This document shows positions 33,800 to 43,128 of a stretch of 43,226 bases of DNA, piece by piece (position 1 is the first letter of the stretch; each line of letters opens with the position of its first letter). Both the position numbers and the translations under genes were made by a program. The notes beneath the pieces are model-generated. The model was not told the origin of the DNA. It searched no databases and was given only the letters and a program-made list of their open reading frames with translations. The DNA lies in the NCBI RefSeq assembly GCF_006539865.1, contig NZ_BJNV01000016.1:1-43226 (forward strand). The letters are read 5' to 3'. The stretch comes from Zoogloea ramigera (GTDB lineage Bacteria; Pseudomonadota; Gammaproteobacteria; Burkholderiales; Rhodocyclaceae).

Positions 33800-34344
33800 A
33801 GTTCCACCTCGGCCTGGGCGAGGATGGCGGCGTCGTGGCCGGCGGCGAGCTTGGGCAGGCGGGTGTCGGTGGCGCGCCAGCCGCGGTGGCTGAGGGTGCC
33901 GGTGAAGGGCGCCTTGCCCACCACGTTGCCGGTGACGCGCACCGCGGCGGCGTCGAAGCCCTCGGGCAGGGTGAGGCGGCTGCCTTCGGTTTCGGAGCGC
34001 AGGGGCTGGATGCTGAAGTGCTCGCGAAGCACCTTGCGGCAGCCTTCGTGCACCACCCGCGCGGCGGCGCCGATGTCGGCGTCGGAGTAGGCCTTGACGT
34101 CTTCCTCGATGAAGTCGATGAAGCGGGCGTCCCGCTGCAGCAGGCCGAGGAGCTGCAGCGCGGCCTCGTGGGGGGCTTCGCGCAGCGGCGGGGCCGGCGG
34201 TGCGGCGGTGGCGGGCGAGGGAGCCGGGGCGGGTGCGGCGACGCCGTCGCGCAGGTCGCGGAGACGGGCGGCCAGGGCGGGCTGGAAGAGCACAGAGACG
34301 GCGAGGGCGAGCCGGCTCAGCAGGGACGGGTTGGGTCGGGTCAT
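33796..34344 (-). CDS. DUF2760 family protein
   Basis: A 182-residue protein. The first 40 residues include a hydrophobic helix (LALAVSVLFQPALAA), then an Ala/Pro-rich linker (about 37-55), then a conserved domain with ALQLLGLLQRDARFIDFIEED and ARVVHEGCRKVL, characteristic of DUF2760. Its biochemical role is unknown. It is the first gene of the Hsp70 operon and overlaps the next gene by four bases. Confidence 0.85.
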   Translation of the reverse strand: MTRPNPSLLSRLALAVSVLFQPALAARLRDLRDGVAAPAPAPSPATAAPPAPPLREAPHEAALQLLGLLQRDARFIDFIEEDVKAYSDADIGAAARVVHEGCRKVLREHFSIQPLRSETEGSRLTLPEGFDAAAVRVTGNVVGKAPFTGTLSHRGWRATDTRLPKLAAGHDAAILAQAEVEL

Positions 34345-34650
34345 GGGGATTCCTTGTGTCGTCTCGGGCGCGGTGCAAGAACCGCGGAGGGAGCGCCAGG
34401 GCGGCGCCGGGCCGCGTGGCAGGGGGCTTTCCGGCAGGGAAAGGCCGCCCGGGCAGGGCGGCGCTTTCAGCGTACAGGCCGAATCTTACCGGGCTGCGGG
34501 CCGGGCGTTAACCGGAAGGCAGCGCCGGGCCGGGGCGGGGAGGGCGGCGAGTGGCCGGGAGGGGCGCAGAATGGGGTATCCGGATGAACCTGGAAACGGT
34601 AGTTGGCCGCGCCCGATGGCGTGATTGACCGGCAGCCCGCTGGTCGAGTC
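34345..34650. other. Intergenic region upstream of the DUF2760-Hsp70 operon
   Basis: It holds the upstream DNA of DUF2760 and the downstream end of chrA, both on the minus strand. A hairpin GCCGCCC-GGGCA-GGGCGGC (34444-34462) is followed on the minus strand by CTTTCC, a possible weak terminator for the chr transcript about 190 bases past chrA. No gene is seen. Confidence 0.45.
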
Positions 34651-36015
34651 TCAAAGGATGAAGGTCTTCACCAGAAAGCCGATTGCCGCACAACCGGCAA
34701 TGACGTGGATGACGTTTGCCTTGAAGCGGAACAAGGCAATGGCGGCACCCAAGGCGATGAGCGCCGACACCCACTCGAACGAAGCTGCGAACCCCTTCGG
34801 CCACAGCACGTGGTAACCGAAGAACAGCGCCAGGTTCAGGATGACACCGACCACCGCCGCCGTAATCGCGGTCAGTGGGGCCGTGAACTTGAGGTCGTTG
34901 TGGGTCGTCTCGACGAAGGGCCCGCCGATCAGGATGAAGACGAAGGACGGCAGGAAGGTGAACCAGGTGACCAGCGTGGCCGCAACGGCACCTGCCAGGA
35001 ACAGGCTGTCCGGGCCGAACACGGCCTTGACGTAGCCGCCGACGAAGCCGACGAAGGTGACCACCATGATGAGCGGCCCCGGCGTCGTTTCGCCGAGCGC
35101 CAGCCCATCAATCATCTGGACTGGCGTCAGCCAGCCATAGCCACCGACCGCGCCCTGGTAGACATAGGGCAGCACGGCATACGCGCCGCCAAAAGTCAGC
35201 AGCGCAGCCTTGGTGAAGAACCAGCACATCTGCGTCAGGGTATGTTGCCAACCGTAACTGGCGGTCAGCATCCCCATCGGCACCAGCCACAACAGCCCAC
35301 CGATGAGTGCGACTTTGACCATCTTGGTCCAGGCAAACAGGGCATGTTCGGGCGTTGGGGTATCGTCATCGATCAACGCCCGGCCGAAGGACTTGTCTGC
35401 CTTGCCGTGCCCACCACCGGCCTTGAACTTGTCCGGCGCGATGCGCCCGCCGAAGTAACCAATCGCTGCCGCCGCCGCGACGATGGCCGGGAACGGCAGA
35501 TTGAGGGCAAAGATTGCGACAAAGGAAGCGGCGGCAATTGCCCACAGCGCATTGTTCTTCAGGGCTCGGGAGCCGATGCGGTGCGCCGCCTGCACGACGA
35601 TGGCGGTGACCGCCGGCTTGATGCCGTAGAACAGGCCGGCTACCAAGGGCGCGTCGCCAAAGGCGACATAGACCCACGACAGCCCGATCAGGATGAACAG
35701 TGAGGGCAGCACGAACAGCCCACCCGCAATGATGCCGCCCCAGGTGCGGTGCATCAGCCAGCCGATGTAGGTTGCCAACTGCTGGGCTTCGGGGCCGGGC
35801 AGCACCATGCAGTAGTTGAGCGCATGCAGGAAGCGGCGCTCGGAAATCCAGCGCCGGCGCTCCACCAGTTCCTGGTGCATGATGGCAATCTGCCCGGCGG
35901 GGCCGCCAAAGCTGATGAAGCCGAGCTTCAGCCAGAACTGGAAGGCCTGCCAGAAGCAGACGTCTGCGGGGCGGTCATCGAGCGTTTCAGAGGTTGCTGG
36001 CAGGGGCGTATTCAT
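34651..36015 (-). CDS. chrA: Chromate efflux transporter ChrA
   Basis: A 454-residue inner-membrane protein of the CHR superfamily with the long two-domain form. The N-terminal CHR half has GFISFGGPAGQIAIMHQELVE and LNYCMVLPGPEAQQLATYIG. The C-terminal half repeats the pattern with KAALLTFGGAYAVLPYV and GLALGETTPGPLIMVVTFVG. These motifs define ChrA, which exports chromate using the proton gradient. A charged, Gly-rich cytoplasmic linker (about 205-230) joins the halves. Its start overlaps the chrB stop (ATGA), so the two genes are co-translated. Confidence 0.95.
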   Translation of the reverse strand: MNTPLPATSETLDDRPADVCFWQAFQFWLKLGFISFGGPAGQIAIMHQELVERRRWISERRFLHALNYCMVLPGPEAQQLATYIGWLMHRTWGGIIAGGLFVLPSLFILIGLSWVYVAFGDAPLVAGLFYGIKPAVTAIVVQAAHRIGSRALKNNALWAIAAASFVAIFALNLPFPAIVAAAAAIGYFGGRIAPDKFKAGGGHGKADKSFGRALIDDDTPTPEHALFAWTKMVKVALIGGLLWLVPMGMLTASYGWQHTLTQMCWFFTKAALLTFGGAYAVLPYVYQGAVGGYGWLTPVQMIDGLALGETTPGPLIMVVTFVGFVGGYVKAVFGPDSLFLAGAVAATLVTWFTFLPSFVFILIGGPFVETTHNDLKFTAPLTAITAAVVGVILNLALFFGYHVLWPKGFAASFEWVSALIALGAAIALFRFKANVIHVIAGCAAIGFLVKTFIL

Positions 36016-36950
36016 GCTTTCGGGCCTTTCTCAAAGGAGGCCAGGAGTCCGTCGAAGATGTTGCTGGCCAAGGCCAGCAGCTGGTCGTCGTCGAGGATGG
36101 TGTCGCGCAAGCCGGCCAGCACACTTTCGATACCCACCGCCTCCGGCACTTGTACGCCGCCCACGTCCAGGAAGTGCACCAATGCGCCAAACCTTTGCAG
36201 GGCGGGGGTTTCCAGGCCGAAGCTGGCAAGCAGCACCTCGAAGCTGACCCGGGCACCGACATGGGTGAATGTGGCGCCGTCGAAATCGAAACCCAATGCA
36301 TTGCTCGGGCAATCGGCCGGTGTCGCCAGCCAGAGCAACTTGGCTTGCGGGTCGATGTGGCGACGAATCAGCCAGGCACATGCCAATCTATCCACCCAGG
36401 GGCGCTGGCGCGTTGCCCATAGGCGCCCCTGGTAGTCCGGGATGCTCAAGCGGGCGATGGCGTCATTCACCGGATGTGGTTCATCGGGTGACAAGGCCCA
36501 GGCTGCTCGCTGTTCCAGGTCCCGCAAGGCCTCGTCGGCTTGTTTCCGGGCTTCGCCGGGGAAGAAGTCGATGACTGCCAGGTTGGTGAATGCCTTGCGC
36601 AGCTTGCGGGCTTGCTTCAAGGCATCGTTGGCCGAGTCAGGGCTCAGCCCCTCACGGGCCGTCGAAATATCGCCCAACAGGTTGGCGAACTCGGCACTGC
36701 GATCGAACAGTGCAATGAAGTTGCCGTCGGTCGGCTCTTCGAGACGGACGACCAGCGCCGTTCCTTCCGCCGCGCGAACATCCGTGGCGACGCTATCCAG
36801 CGTGTTTCGGCAATCCTCCCGCTCCGGCATCAGATAAACGCCATCCCGCAGGACGGCGGCCCCCGAGGCCTTGAGGCTGCGCCAGGCGCGCATGCGGGCC
36901 GTGGCGTTCTCGGTGGGGAGGCTGGTAATGAGTGCAATCCATGTGTTCAT
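36012..36950 (-). CDS. chrB: Chromate resistance protein ChrB
   Basis: A 312-residue protein. The N-terminal domain begins MNTWIALITSLPTENATAR and contains LRDGVYLMPER, resembling the ChrB N-terminal and PadR/PaaX-like winged-helix proteins. The C-terminal domain contains RPWVDRLACAWLIRRHIDP and FTHVGARVSFEVLLASF, the ChrB domain proper. ChrB acts as a chromate-sensing regulator of chrA in Ochrobactrum. The palindrome over its own promoter at 36960-36973 would suit autoregulation. It is the first gene of the chrBA operon. Confidence 0.92.
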   Translation of the reverse strand: MNTWIALITSLPTENATARMRAWRSLKASGAAVLRDGVYLMPEREDCRNTLDSVATDVRAAEGTALVVRLEEPTDGNFIALFDRSAEFANLLGDISTAREGLSPDSANDALKQARKLRKAFTNLAVIDFFPGEARKQADEALRDLEQRAAWALSPDEPHPVNDAIARLSIPDYQGRLWATRQRPWVDRLACAWLIRRHIDPQAKLLWLATPADCPSNALGFDFDGATFTHVGARVSFEVLLASFGLETPALQRFGALVHFLDVGGVQVPEAVGIESVLAGLRDTILDDDQLLALASNIFDGLLASFEKGPKA

Positions 36951-36959
36951 GAATACACT

Positions 36960-36983
36960 CTACAATATTGTAGCGAACGCTAC
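36960..36983. promoter_or_regulatory. Operator-like palindromes at the chrB promoter
   Basis: CTACAATATTGTAG (36960-36973) is a perfect 14-base palindrome. It overlaps a second inverted repeat, GTAGCG-AA-CGCTAC (36970-36983). GCTACAGA occurs twice, at 36979 and 36998, exactly 19 bases apart. The site covers the predicted chrB -10 box, so bound protein would block transcription. ChrB itself is the obvious candidate ligand. Confidence 0.6.
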
Positions 36984-36994
36984 AGAAATGTTCA
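36967..36994 (-). promoter_or_regulatory. Predicted sigma70-like chrB promoter
   Basis: On the minus strand TGAACA (36994-36989) and TACAAT (36972-36967) are separated by 16 bases and match consensus at four and five of six positions. The start of transcription would fall only about ten bases before the chrB ATG, and no Shine-Dalgarno sequence is seen, so the leader would be very short. Confidence 0.45.
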
Positions 36995-37051
36995 TGGGCT
37001 ACAGATGATGTGGGTGCCTCAGGCTCATGCCACAATCAGCGTGCTGTTTTC

Positions 37052-38116
37052 ATGCCCACCGCCATGAGTCCTCGAAGTTCTGTCTTCCATCCGGGCGTTG
37101 TCGCTGCCCTCGTCGCCGCCTTGCTGTTTGGGGCCAGTGCGCCGGTTGCCAAGTGGCTGCTCCAGGATGTCAGCCCCTGGATGCTGGCCGGGCTGTTCTA
37201 CCTGGGTTCCGGGATTGGTTTGAGCGTTTATCGGCTGGTCACCCATGCCCAACCGGTCTCCCTCCAATCCGGAGAGGCCGGTTGGCTGGCCGCCGCGGTC
37301 CTGATCGGAGGTGTTGCCGGGCCGGTCCTGCTCATGTTTGGCCTGAACGGGATGCCGGCCTCGGGCGCTGCGCTCCTGTTGAATGGCGAGGGCGTGCTGA
37401 CTGCACTGCTCGCCTGGGTGGTGTTCAAGGAGAACTTCGACCGGCGTATCGCTATGGGCATGCTCGCCATAGCCGGCGGCGCAGTGATTCTGAGCTGGCC
37501 CGGTGAAGCCCGGTTTGCTGGTGCGCTGCCCGGCTTGGCGATACTGGGCGCCTGCCTGTGCTGGGCTATCGACAACAATCTTACCCGCAAGGTGGCGCTG
37601 GTCGACGCCACCTGGATTGCCGCAGTCAAAGGGACTGCGGCAGGCAGCGTCAATCTTGCCTTGGCCTGGGGGCTGGGTGCCGTACTGCCCGGGTGGTGGA
37701 CAGTGCTATCTGCCATGGTGGTTGGCCTGCTGGCCTATGGGGTGAGTCTGGTACTTTTTGTTGTTGGCATGCGCCATCTTGGTACTGCGCGGACTGGGGC
37801 CTATTTCTCAATCGCACCGTTCTTTGGCGCTGTCCTGGCCGTGTTGAGTGGAGACCAGGTCACGTTGCCGCTGCTGATTGCAGGCGCACTGATGGCGCTG
37901 GGTATCTGGCTGCACCTGACTGAGCAGCATGAGCATCAACATGCACACGAAGAGATGGCGCATAGCCATGAGCATTCTCATGATGAGCACCATCAGCACA
38001 GCCATGAATTCCTGGTAGAGCCGGGTGAAAAACACACCCACCGCCACCGGCACGAGCCGATGGTGCATATCCATGCCCATTTTCCAGATGCACACCATCA
38101 AAACCATAGCCACTAA
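37052..38116 (+). CDS. EamA/DMT-family permease with histidine-rich C-terminal tail
   Basis: A 354-residue membrane protein with two EamA repeats and about ten hydrophobic segments (LVAALLFGASAPVAKWLL at the start; LLLNGEGVLTALLAWVVFKE; second repeat from LGACLCWAIDNNLTRKVAL). The last 64 residues after IWLHLT carry 23 histidines in runs such as HEHQHAHEEMAHSHEHSH, a likely metal-binding cytoplasmic tail. Family members export metabolites or drugs; the tail suggests a metal cargo or metal control, an inference. Start codons at 37010 (GTG), 37052 and 37064 are all possible, none with a strong ribosome site. It is divergent from chrBA, sharing its control region. Confidence 0.85.
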   Translation: MPTAMSPRSSVFHPGVVAALVAALLFGASAPVAKWLLQDVSPWMLAGLFYLGSGIGLSVYRLVTHAQPVSLQSGEAGWLAAAVLIGGVAGPVLLMFGLNGMPASGAALLLNGEGVLTALLAWVVFKENFDRRIAMGMLAIAGGAVILSWPGEARFAGALPGLAILGACLCWAIDNNLTRKVALVDATWIAAVKGTAAGSVNLALAWGLGAVLPGWWTVLSAMVVGLLAYGVSLVLFVVGMRHLGTARTGAYFSIAPFFGAVLAVLSGDQVTLPLLIAGALMALGIWLHLTEQHEHQHAHEEMAHSHEHSHDEHHQHSHEFLVEPGEKHTHRHRHEPMVHIHAHFPDAHHQNHSH

Positions 38117-38592
38117 AGTCCGACCTTACTCGGCAGCTTTCGACTGTCCGCTAGTTGGCTTGTGTCAGACATTGCAGCACCCAGGATGGAAGGTCTCCTG
38201 AGCGCCCCCGCCTCTCGAAATGTGGTTCTATGGCGAAGAGCGATGATTGGCACTGGCCGAACTCGTACCCACACGATCAATCCATCATGCGTAGCAGGGC
38301 ACCGCTCAATCCGGATTCCCAAAGATCCACTCCCCGGCCGGGATCCTTTCGCCCTGCGCTTTGTCCGAAGGGCGACCGCCGGGGGCTTCGTGTAGCATTG
38401 CCGGCGTCGATTCCGGCCCTGACACCTTCAGCCGCTAAAATGCAGCCACCGGGCGGCGCACCCTGACCTGTAGGGGCGACTTCAGTCGCCCGCGGAGGCT
38501 AAAAAGGGGGTCTGCCCCGGTTTGCCGGCCGAGCCTGACAGCGCCCTGATTAGCCGGCCCCGCGGGGCCGTTCGCGTTCCGGAAACCTCCCC
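38117..38592. other. Intergenic region before the RND pump genes
   Basis: No gene is convincing in these 476 bases: short open frames exist on both strands but none has a recognisable protein. The region contains a self-complementary CCCGGCCGGG at 38333-38342 and a REP-like hairpin at 38474-38491. A promoter for the pump genes must lie here, but no clear -35/-10 pair stands out. Confidence 0.5.
38474..38491. repeat. REP-like short hairpin
   Basis: GGGCGACT and AGTCGCCC form a perfect eight-base stem around TC, framed by GTAG and CGCGGAGG. It resembles the dispersed intergenic palindromes of many proteobacterial genomes. Only one copy is in the window, so repetition is inferred. Confidence 0.5.
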
Positions 38593-39852
38593 ATGTCCAG
38601 CCCTTCCCCGTCGTCCAGTTCCTCCCTCATCCAGAAAAAACGCCGCCTGTGGCCGTGGGCCGTCGGCCTCGCGCTGCTCGCCGCGGGGGGCTGGTATGCC
38701 AGCCAGCGGGGCGCGGCGCCGGAGGGCGAGGGCGGCGGCAAGAGCGCCACGGGCCGCCCCGGCGGGCCGGGGGGGCGGGGTGACCGGCCGACGCCGGTGA
38801 GCCTCGCCAGCGTGGGCACGGCCGACATCCGGGTGCAGGTGCCGGCGATCGGCACGGTGGTGCCGCGCAACCAGGTGACGGTGCGCGCCCGGGTGGACGG
38901 CCCGCTGCTGGAGGTGGCCTTCACCGAGGGCAAGCCGGTGGCCGCCGGCGAGGTGCTGGCCCGCATCGACCCGGAGCCCTTCAAGGCCGCGCTGGCCCAG
39001 GCCCGGGGCCAGCTCGCCCGGGATGCGGCGCTGCTCAAGAACGCGCAGATCGACCTCGACCGTTACAAGGGCCTGTTGGCCCAGGACTCCATCGCGAAGC
39101 AGCAGGTGGACACCCAGGCGGCGCTGGTGCAGCAGTACAAGGGCACCGTGCAGGCCGACGAGGCGGCGGTGCGGAGCGCCGAGCTGCAGCTCTCCTACAC
39201 CACCCTGCGAGCGCCGATCGCCGGCCGCGCGGGCCTGCGCAGCGTCGACCCGGGCAACATCGTGAAGGCCTCCGATGCCACCGGCCTGGTGACGATCGCC
39301 CAGCAGAGCCCGATCACCACGGTCTTCGCGGTGCCGGAGGACCGCCTGCCGGCGATCATGCAACGCCTGCGCGGCGGCCAGGCCCTGCGCGTCGAGGCCT
39401 GGGACCGGGACATGCAGACCCGCCTCGCCGAGGGCCGCCTGTTGGCCGTCGACAGCCTCATCGACAGCACCACCGGCACCGTCAAGCTGAAGGCCGAATA
39501 CGCCAACCGGGACGGCGCGCTGTTCCCCAACCAGTTCGTCAATGTGCGCCTGCTCCTCGACACCCTGGCCGGCGTCGTCGCGGTGCCCACCGCCGCGGTG
39601 CAGCAGGGGGCCAAGGGCAGCCATGTGTATCGGCTGGGCGCCGATGGCACGGTGGCGGCGGTGCCGGTGAAGCTGGGGCCGGTGGATGGCCCGCTGGCGG
39701 CGGTCGAGGCGGGCCTCGCGGCGGGCGACAAGGTGGTGGTCGACGGGCTCGACAAGCTGAAGGATGGCGTCAAGGTCGAGGCCATCGACCCGAAGGCCGT
39801 CGACGCGCCGGGCCGCGAGTCGAAGCGCGGCGCCGGCCGGCCGGGGCACTGA
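38593..39852 (+). CDS. RND efflux membrane-fusion protein, MdtA-like
   Basis: A 419-residue periplasmic adaptor anchored by one N-terminal helix (about 20-37, WPWAVGLALLAAGGWYASQ). A Gly-rich linker precedes the first beta strand. The lipoyl halves are VRARVDGPLLEVAFTEGKPV and LRAPIAGRAGLRSVDPGNIV, flanking a coiled-coil hairpin (about 130-195). The beta-barrel contains AEGRLLAVDSLIDSTTGTVKL and FVNVRLLLDTL, as in MdtA/AcrA proteins. It links the inner-membrane pump encoded downstream to an outer-membrane channel; no outer-membrane TolC-like gene is in the window. Drug or metabolite specificity is not predictable. Confidence 0.93.
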   Translation: MSSPSPSSSSSLIQKKRRLWPWAVGLALLAAGGWYASQRGAAPEGEGGGKSATGRPGGPGGRGDRPTPVSLASVGTADIRVQVPAIGTVVPRNQVTVRARVDGPLLEVAFTEGKPVAAGEVLARIDPEPFKAALAQARGQLARDAALLKNAQIDLDRYKGLLAQDSIAKQQVDTQAALVQQYKGTVQADEAAVRSAELQLSYTTLRAPIAGRAGLRSVDPGNIVKASDATGLVTIAQQSPITTVFAVPEDRLPAIMQRLRGGQALRVEAWDRDMQTRLAEGRLLAVDSLIDSTTGTVKLKAEYANRDGALFPNQFVNVRLLLDTLAGVVAVPTAAVQQGAKGSHVYRLGADGTVAAVPVKLGPVDGPLAAVEAGLAAGDKVVVDGLDKLKDGVKVEAIDPKAVDAPGRESKRGAGRPGH

Positions 39853-39889
39853 GGTGATCGCCGGCAGTCGCGCGTGCCAGACCCCCCTG

Positions 39890-39911
39890 TCCCCCCTTTG
39901 CAGGGGGGGAC
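39890..39911. repeat. Inverted repeat in the pump-gene spacer, first copy
   Basis: GTCCCCCC-type arm (39889-39896) pairs with GGGGGGAC (39904-39911) around TTTGCAG. It lies 40 bases after the adaptor gene. Its strongly C/G-tract stem, and the related module at 40010, suggest a dispersed intergenic repeat. Confidence 0.55.
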
Positions 39912-40009
39912 GATGCTGGGCGAGCCGTGGCTCTTCTCCTTCTCTTGATTTTCGCGCCCACCCGCGCGGCCAGGTTCGGGGGCGGTGCTGGGCGAGCAGC
40001 GCCTTTTCT

Positions 40010-40031
40010 CCCTCCCCTGAAAAGGGGAGGG
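40010..40031. repeat. Inverted repeat in the pump-gene spacer, second copy
   Basis: CCCTCCCCT (40010-40018) and AGGGGAGGG (40023-40031) form a perfect nine-base stem with a GAAA loop, 37 bases before the pump gene start. An imperfect direct repeat of about 33 bases, starting GATGCTGGGCGAGC at 39912 and GGTGCTGGGCGAGC at 39984, joins the two hairpins. This stem could slow transcription or hinder ribosomes. Confidence 0.55.
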
Positions 40032-40068
40032 CCGGGGAGGGGTTTGGGGGCCTGGGAGGCCGACCGCG

Positions 40069-43000
40069 ATGAACCCCTCGCGCCTTTTCATCCTGCGCCC
40101 GGTGGCCACCTCGCTGCTGATGGTGGCGATCCTGCTGGCTGGGCTGGTGGCCTACCGTCTGCTGCCGATCTCGGCACTGCCGGAGGTGGATTACCCGACC
40201 ATCCAGGTCCGCGCGCTCTACCCCGGGGCCAGCCCCGACGTGATGACCTCGGCGATCACCGCGCCCCTCGAGCGCCAGTTCGGCCAGATGCCGGGGCTCG
40301 ACGACATGTCGTCGGTGAGCTCGGGCGGGGCCTCGGTGCTCACGCTGCGCTTTGCTCTCAGCATGCCGCTCGACGTGGCCGAGCAGCAGGTGCAGGCGGC
40401 CATCAACGCCGCCGCCAACCTGCTGCCCACCGACCTGCCAGCGCCGCCCACCTACAGCAAGGTGAACCCGGCCGACACGCCCATCCTGACCCTCGCGGTC
40501 ACGTCGCCCAGCCTGCCGATCACCCGCATCCACGACCTGGTGGAGAGCCGGCTGGCCCAGAAGATCTCCCAGGTGCCCGGCGTGGGCCTGGTGAGCATCG
40601 CCGGCGGGCGCCGCCCGGCGGTGCGGGTGCAGGTGAACCCCACCGCGGCGGCGGCCTACGGGCTCAGCCTCGAGGACATCCGCAGCGCCGTCGCCAACGC
40701 CAACGTGACCCAGGCCAAGGGCAGCTTCGACGGCGCCCAGCGTTCCTCCACGATAGACGCCAACGATCAGCTGCGTTCGGCCGACGAATACGCCCGCCTG
40801 ATCGTCGCCTACAAAAACGGCAACCCGGTGCGCCTCACCGACGTGGCTACCCTGGTCGATGGCGCCGAGAACCTGCGTCTCGCCGCCTGGGCCGACCGCA
40901 GCGACGCGGTGATCATCAACGTGCAGCGCCAGCCCGGCGCCAACGTCATCGAGGTGGCCGACAAGGTCAGCAAGCTGCTGCCCCAGCTGGGCGCCAGCCT
41001 GCCGGCCTCGCTCGAGCTGCGGGTCATCAACGACCGCACCACCACCATCCGCGCCTCGGTGCGCGACGTGCAGCACGAGCTTTTGATGGCGGTGGCGCTG
41101 GTGGTGATGGTGATCTTCCTGTTCCTGCGCAGCGTGTCGGCCACTCTCATCCCCAGCGTGGCGGTGCCGCTGTCGCTGGTCGGCACCTTCGGGGTGATGT
41201 ACCTGGCCGGCTTCAGCCTCAACAACCTCACGCTGATGGCGCTCACCATCTCGACCGGCTTCGTGGTGGACGACGCCATCGTGATGATCGAGAACATCGC
41301 CCGCTACGTTGAAGAGGGCGAGACGCCGATGGCCGCAGCCCTCAAGGGCGCCCGGCAGATCGGCTTCACGATCATCTCGCTCACCATCTCGCTGATCGCG
41401 GTGCTGATCCCGCTGCTCTTCATGGCCGACGTGGTCGGGCGGCTGTTCCGGGAGTTCGCGATAACGATGGCGGTGGCGATCCTGATCTCCGCCTTCGTCT
41501 CCCTCACCCTCACCCCGATGATGTGCGCGCGCCTGTTGCGCCACGTGCCCGAGGCCGAGCAGGGCCGCTTCTACAAGGCCAGCGGCGCCTTCTTCGACCG
41601 GGTGATCGCCCGCTACGGGGTGATGCTCGAATGGGTGCTGGCGCGCCAGGGGCTCACGCTGATCGTCGCCGGTGCCACGCTGGCGCTCACGGTGCTGCTC
41701 TACGCGCTGGTGCCGAAGGGCTTCTTCCCGGTGCAGGACACCGGGGCGATCCAGGGCATCACCGAGGCCGGGCAGGCCATCTCGTTTGCCGCGATGGCCG
41801 AGCGCCAGCAGGCGGTGGCCGACGTGGTGCTGCAAGACCCTGCGGTGGCCGGCCTGTCGTCATTCATCGGCGTGGATGGCAGCAACGCCACGCTCAACAG
41901 CGGGCGCATGCTGATCAGCTTGAAGCCGCTGGCCGAGCGGGACGCCAGCGCCTCCGAGGTGATCCGCCGCCTCGGCCCCGAGCTCGAACGGCTGGCCGGC
42001 ATCCGGCTCTACATGCAGCCGGTGCAGGACTTGTCGATCGAAGACCGGGTGAGCCGCACCCAGTACCAGTTCTCGCTGAGCTCGCCGGACGCCGACGCGC
42101 TGGCCACCTGGGTGCCGCGCCTCGTCGAGCACCTGCGCGGCCTGCCCCAGCTCGCCGACGTGGCCAGCGACTGGCAGGACCAGGGCCTGCAGGCCTGGCT
42201 GCAGATCGACCGCGCCGCCGCCAGCCGCCTGGGGGTGAGCACCGCCGCCATCGACAACGCCCTCTACAACGCCTACGGCCAGCGCCTCATCTCGACGATC
42301 TTCACCCAGGCCAGCCAGTACCGGGTGGTGCTGGAGGTGGCGCCGGCGTTCCGCCGCAGCCCGGAGGCCATCGCCAAGCTCTACGTGCCCGGCACCGGCG
42401 GCGTGCAGGTGCCGTTGTCGGCGGTGGTGCAGGTGAGCGAGCGGCCGGCGATGCTGGCGGTGAACCATGTGGGGCAGTTCCCCGCGGCCACCGTCTCCTT
42501 CAACCTCGCGCCGGGCGTGGCGCTGGGCGAGGCGGTCGACGCGATCCGCGCCGCCGAGGCCGGGCTGGGCCTGCCGGTGAGCATCGAGACCCGCTTCCAG
42601 GGCGCCGCGCTGGCCTTCCAGGCCTCGCTCACCAGCACGCTGCTGCTGATCCTCGCCGCGGTGGTGACCATGTACATCGTGCTCGGCGTGCTCTACGAGA
42701 GCTACATCCACCCGATCACCATTTTGTCCACGCTGCCCTCGGCCGGCGTCGGCGCGCTGCTGGCACTGCTGGTGGCGCGCAGCGAGCTGGGTATCGTGGG
42801 GATCATCGGCATCGTGCTCCTGATCGGCATCGTCAAGAAGAACGCCATCATGATGATCGACTTCGCCCTCGAGGCGCAGCGCCACGACGGCCTTACCCCC
42901 CGCGAGGCGATCTTCCAGGCCTGCCTGCTGCGCTTCCGCCCGATCCTGATGACCACCCTGGCGGCGCTGCTCGGCGCGCTGCCCTTGATGCTGGGCACCG

Positions 43001-43128
43001 GCGTGGGCTCGGAGCTGCGCCAGCCGCTGGGGATCACGCTGGTGGGGGGGCTGCTGGTGAGTCAGGTGTTGACCTTGTTCACTACGCCGGTGATTTATCT
43101 GGCGTTTGATCGGGTGGGGAGGAGGTGA
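40069..43128 (+). CDS. RND efflux pump, inner-membrane subunit, MdtB-like
   Basis: A 1019-residue proton-driven RND transporter. It opens [20 protein letters not shown], then [11 protein letters not shown] and [21 protein letters not shown]. The first membrane bundle includes [20 protein letters not shown] and [15 protein letters not shown], with the acidic residues needed for proton relay. The second half repeats this: [36 protein letters not shown] and [20 protein letters not shown]. The order MdtA-MdtB fits the MdtABC multidrug/HAE-1 class. A second pump subunit (MdtC) would be expected downstream, but the window ends. It is separated from the adaptor by 216 bases of repeat-like DNA, unusual for genes whose products work as one complex. 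Confidence 0.95.
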   Translation: MNPSRLFILRPVATSLLMVAILLAGLVAYRLLPISALPEVDYPTIQVRALYPGASPDVMTSAITAPLERQFGQMPGLDDMSSVSSGGASVLTLRFALSMPLDVAEQQVQAAINAAANLLPTDLPAPPTYSKVNPADTPILTLAVTSPSLPITRIHDLVESRLAQKISQVPGVGLVSIAGGRRPAVRVQVNPTAAAAYGLSLEDIRSAVANANVTQAKGSFDGAQRSSTIDANDQLRSADEYARLIVAYKNGNPVRLTDVATLVDGAENLRLAAWADRSDAVIINVQRQPGANVIEVADKVSKLLPQLGASLPASLELRVINDRTTTIRASVRDVQHELLMAVALVVMVIFLFLRSVSATLIPSVAVPLSLVGTFGVMYLAGFSLNNLTLMALTISTGFVVDDAIVMIENIARYVEEGETPMAAALKGARQIGFTIISLTISLIAVLIPLLFMADVVGRLFREFAITMAVAILISAFVSLTLTPMMCARLLRHVPEAEQGRFYKASGAFFDRVIARYGVMLEWVLARQGLTLIVAGATLALTVLLYALVPKGFFPVQDTGAIQGITEAGQAISFAAMAERQQAVADVVLQDPAVAGLSSFIGVDGSNATLNSGRMLISLKPLAERDASASEVIRRLGPELERLAGIRLYMQPVQDLSIEDRVSRTQYQFSLSSPDADALATWVPRLVEHLRGLPQLADVASDWQDQGLQAWLQIDRAAASRLGVSTAAIDNALYNAYGQRLISTIFTQASQYRVVLEVAPAFRRSPEAIAKLYVPGTGGVQVPLSAVVQVSERPAMLAVNHVGQFPAATVSFNLAPGVALGEAVDAIRAAEAGLGLPVSIETRFQGAALAFQASLTSTLLLILAAVVTMYIVLGVLYESYIHPITILSTLPSAGVGALLALLVARSELGIVGIIGIVLLIGIVKKNAIMMIDFALEAQRHDGLTPREAIFQACLLRFRPILMTTLAALLGALPLMLGTGVGSELRQPLGITLVGGLLVSQVLTLFTTPVIYLAFDRVGRR

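Noticed and set aside
33800..34378. Upstream extension of the first Hsp70 gene over DUF2760
   Set aside because: Arg/Pro-rich shifted-frame reading; the GTG at 33799 gives the normal Hsp70 N-terminus and a GTGA overlap.
38482..41835. A 1117-codon open frame on the minus strand across the RND genes
   Set aside because: Antisense to two secure genes; its product is His/Arg/Gly-rich low-complexity sequence typical of the complement of GC-rich coding DNA.
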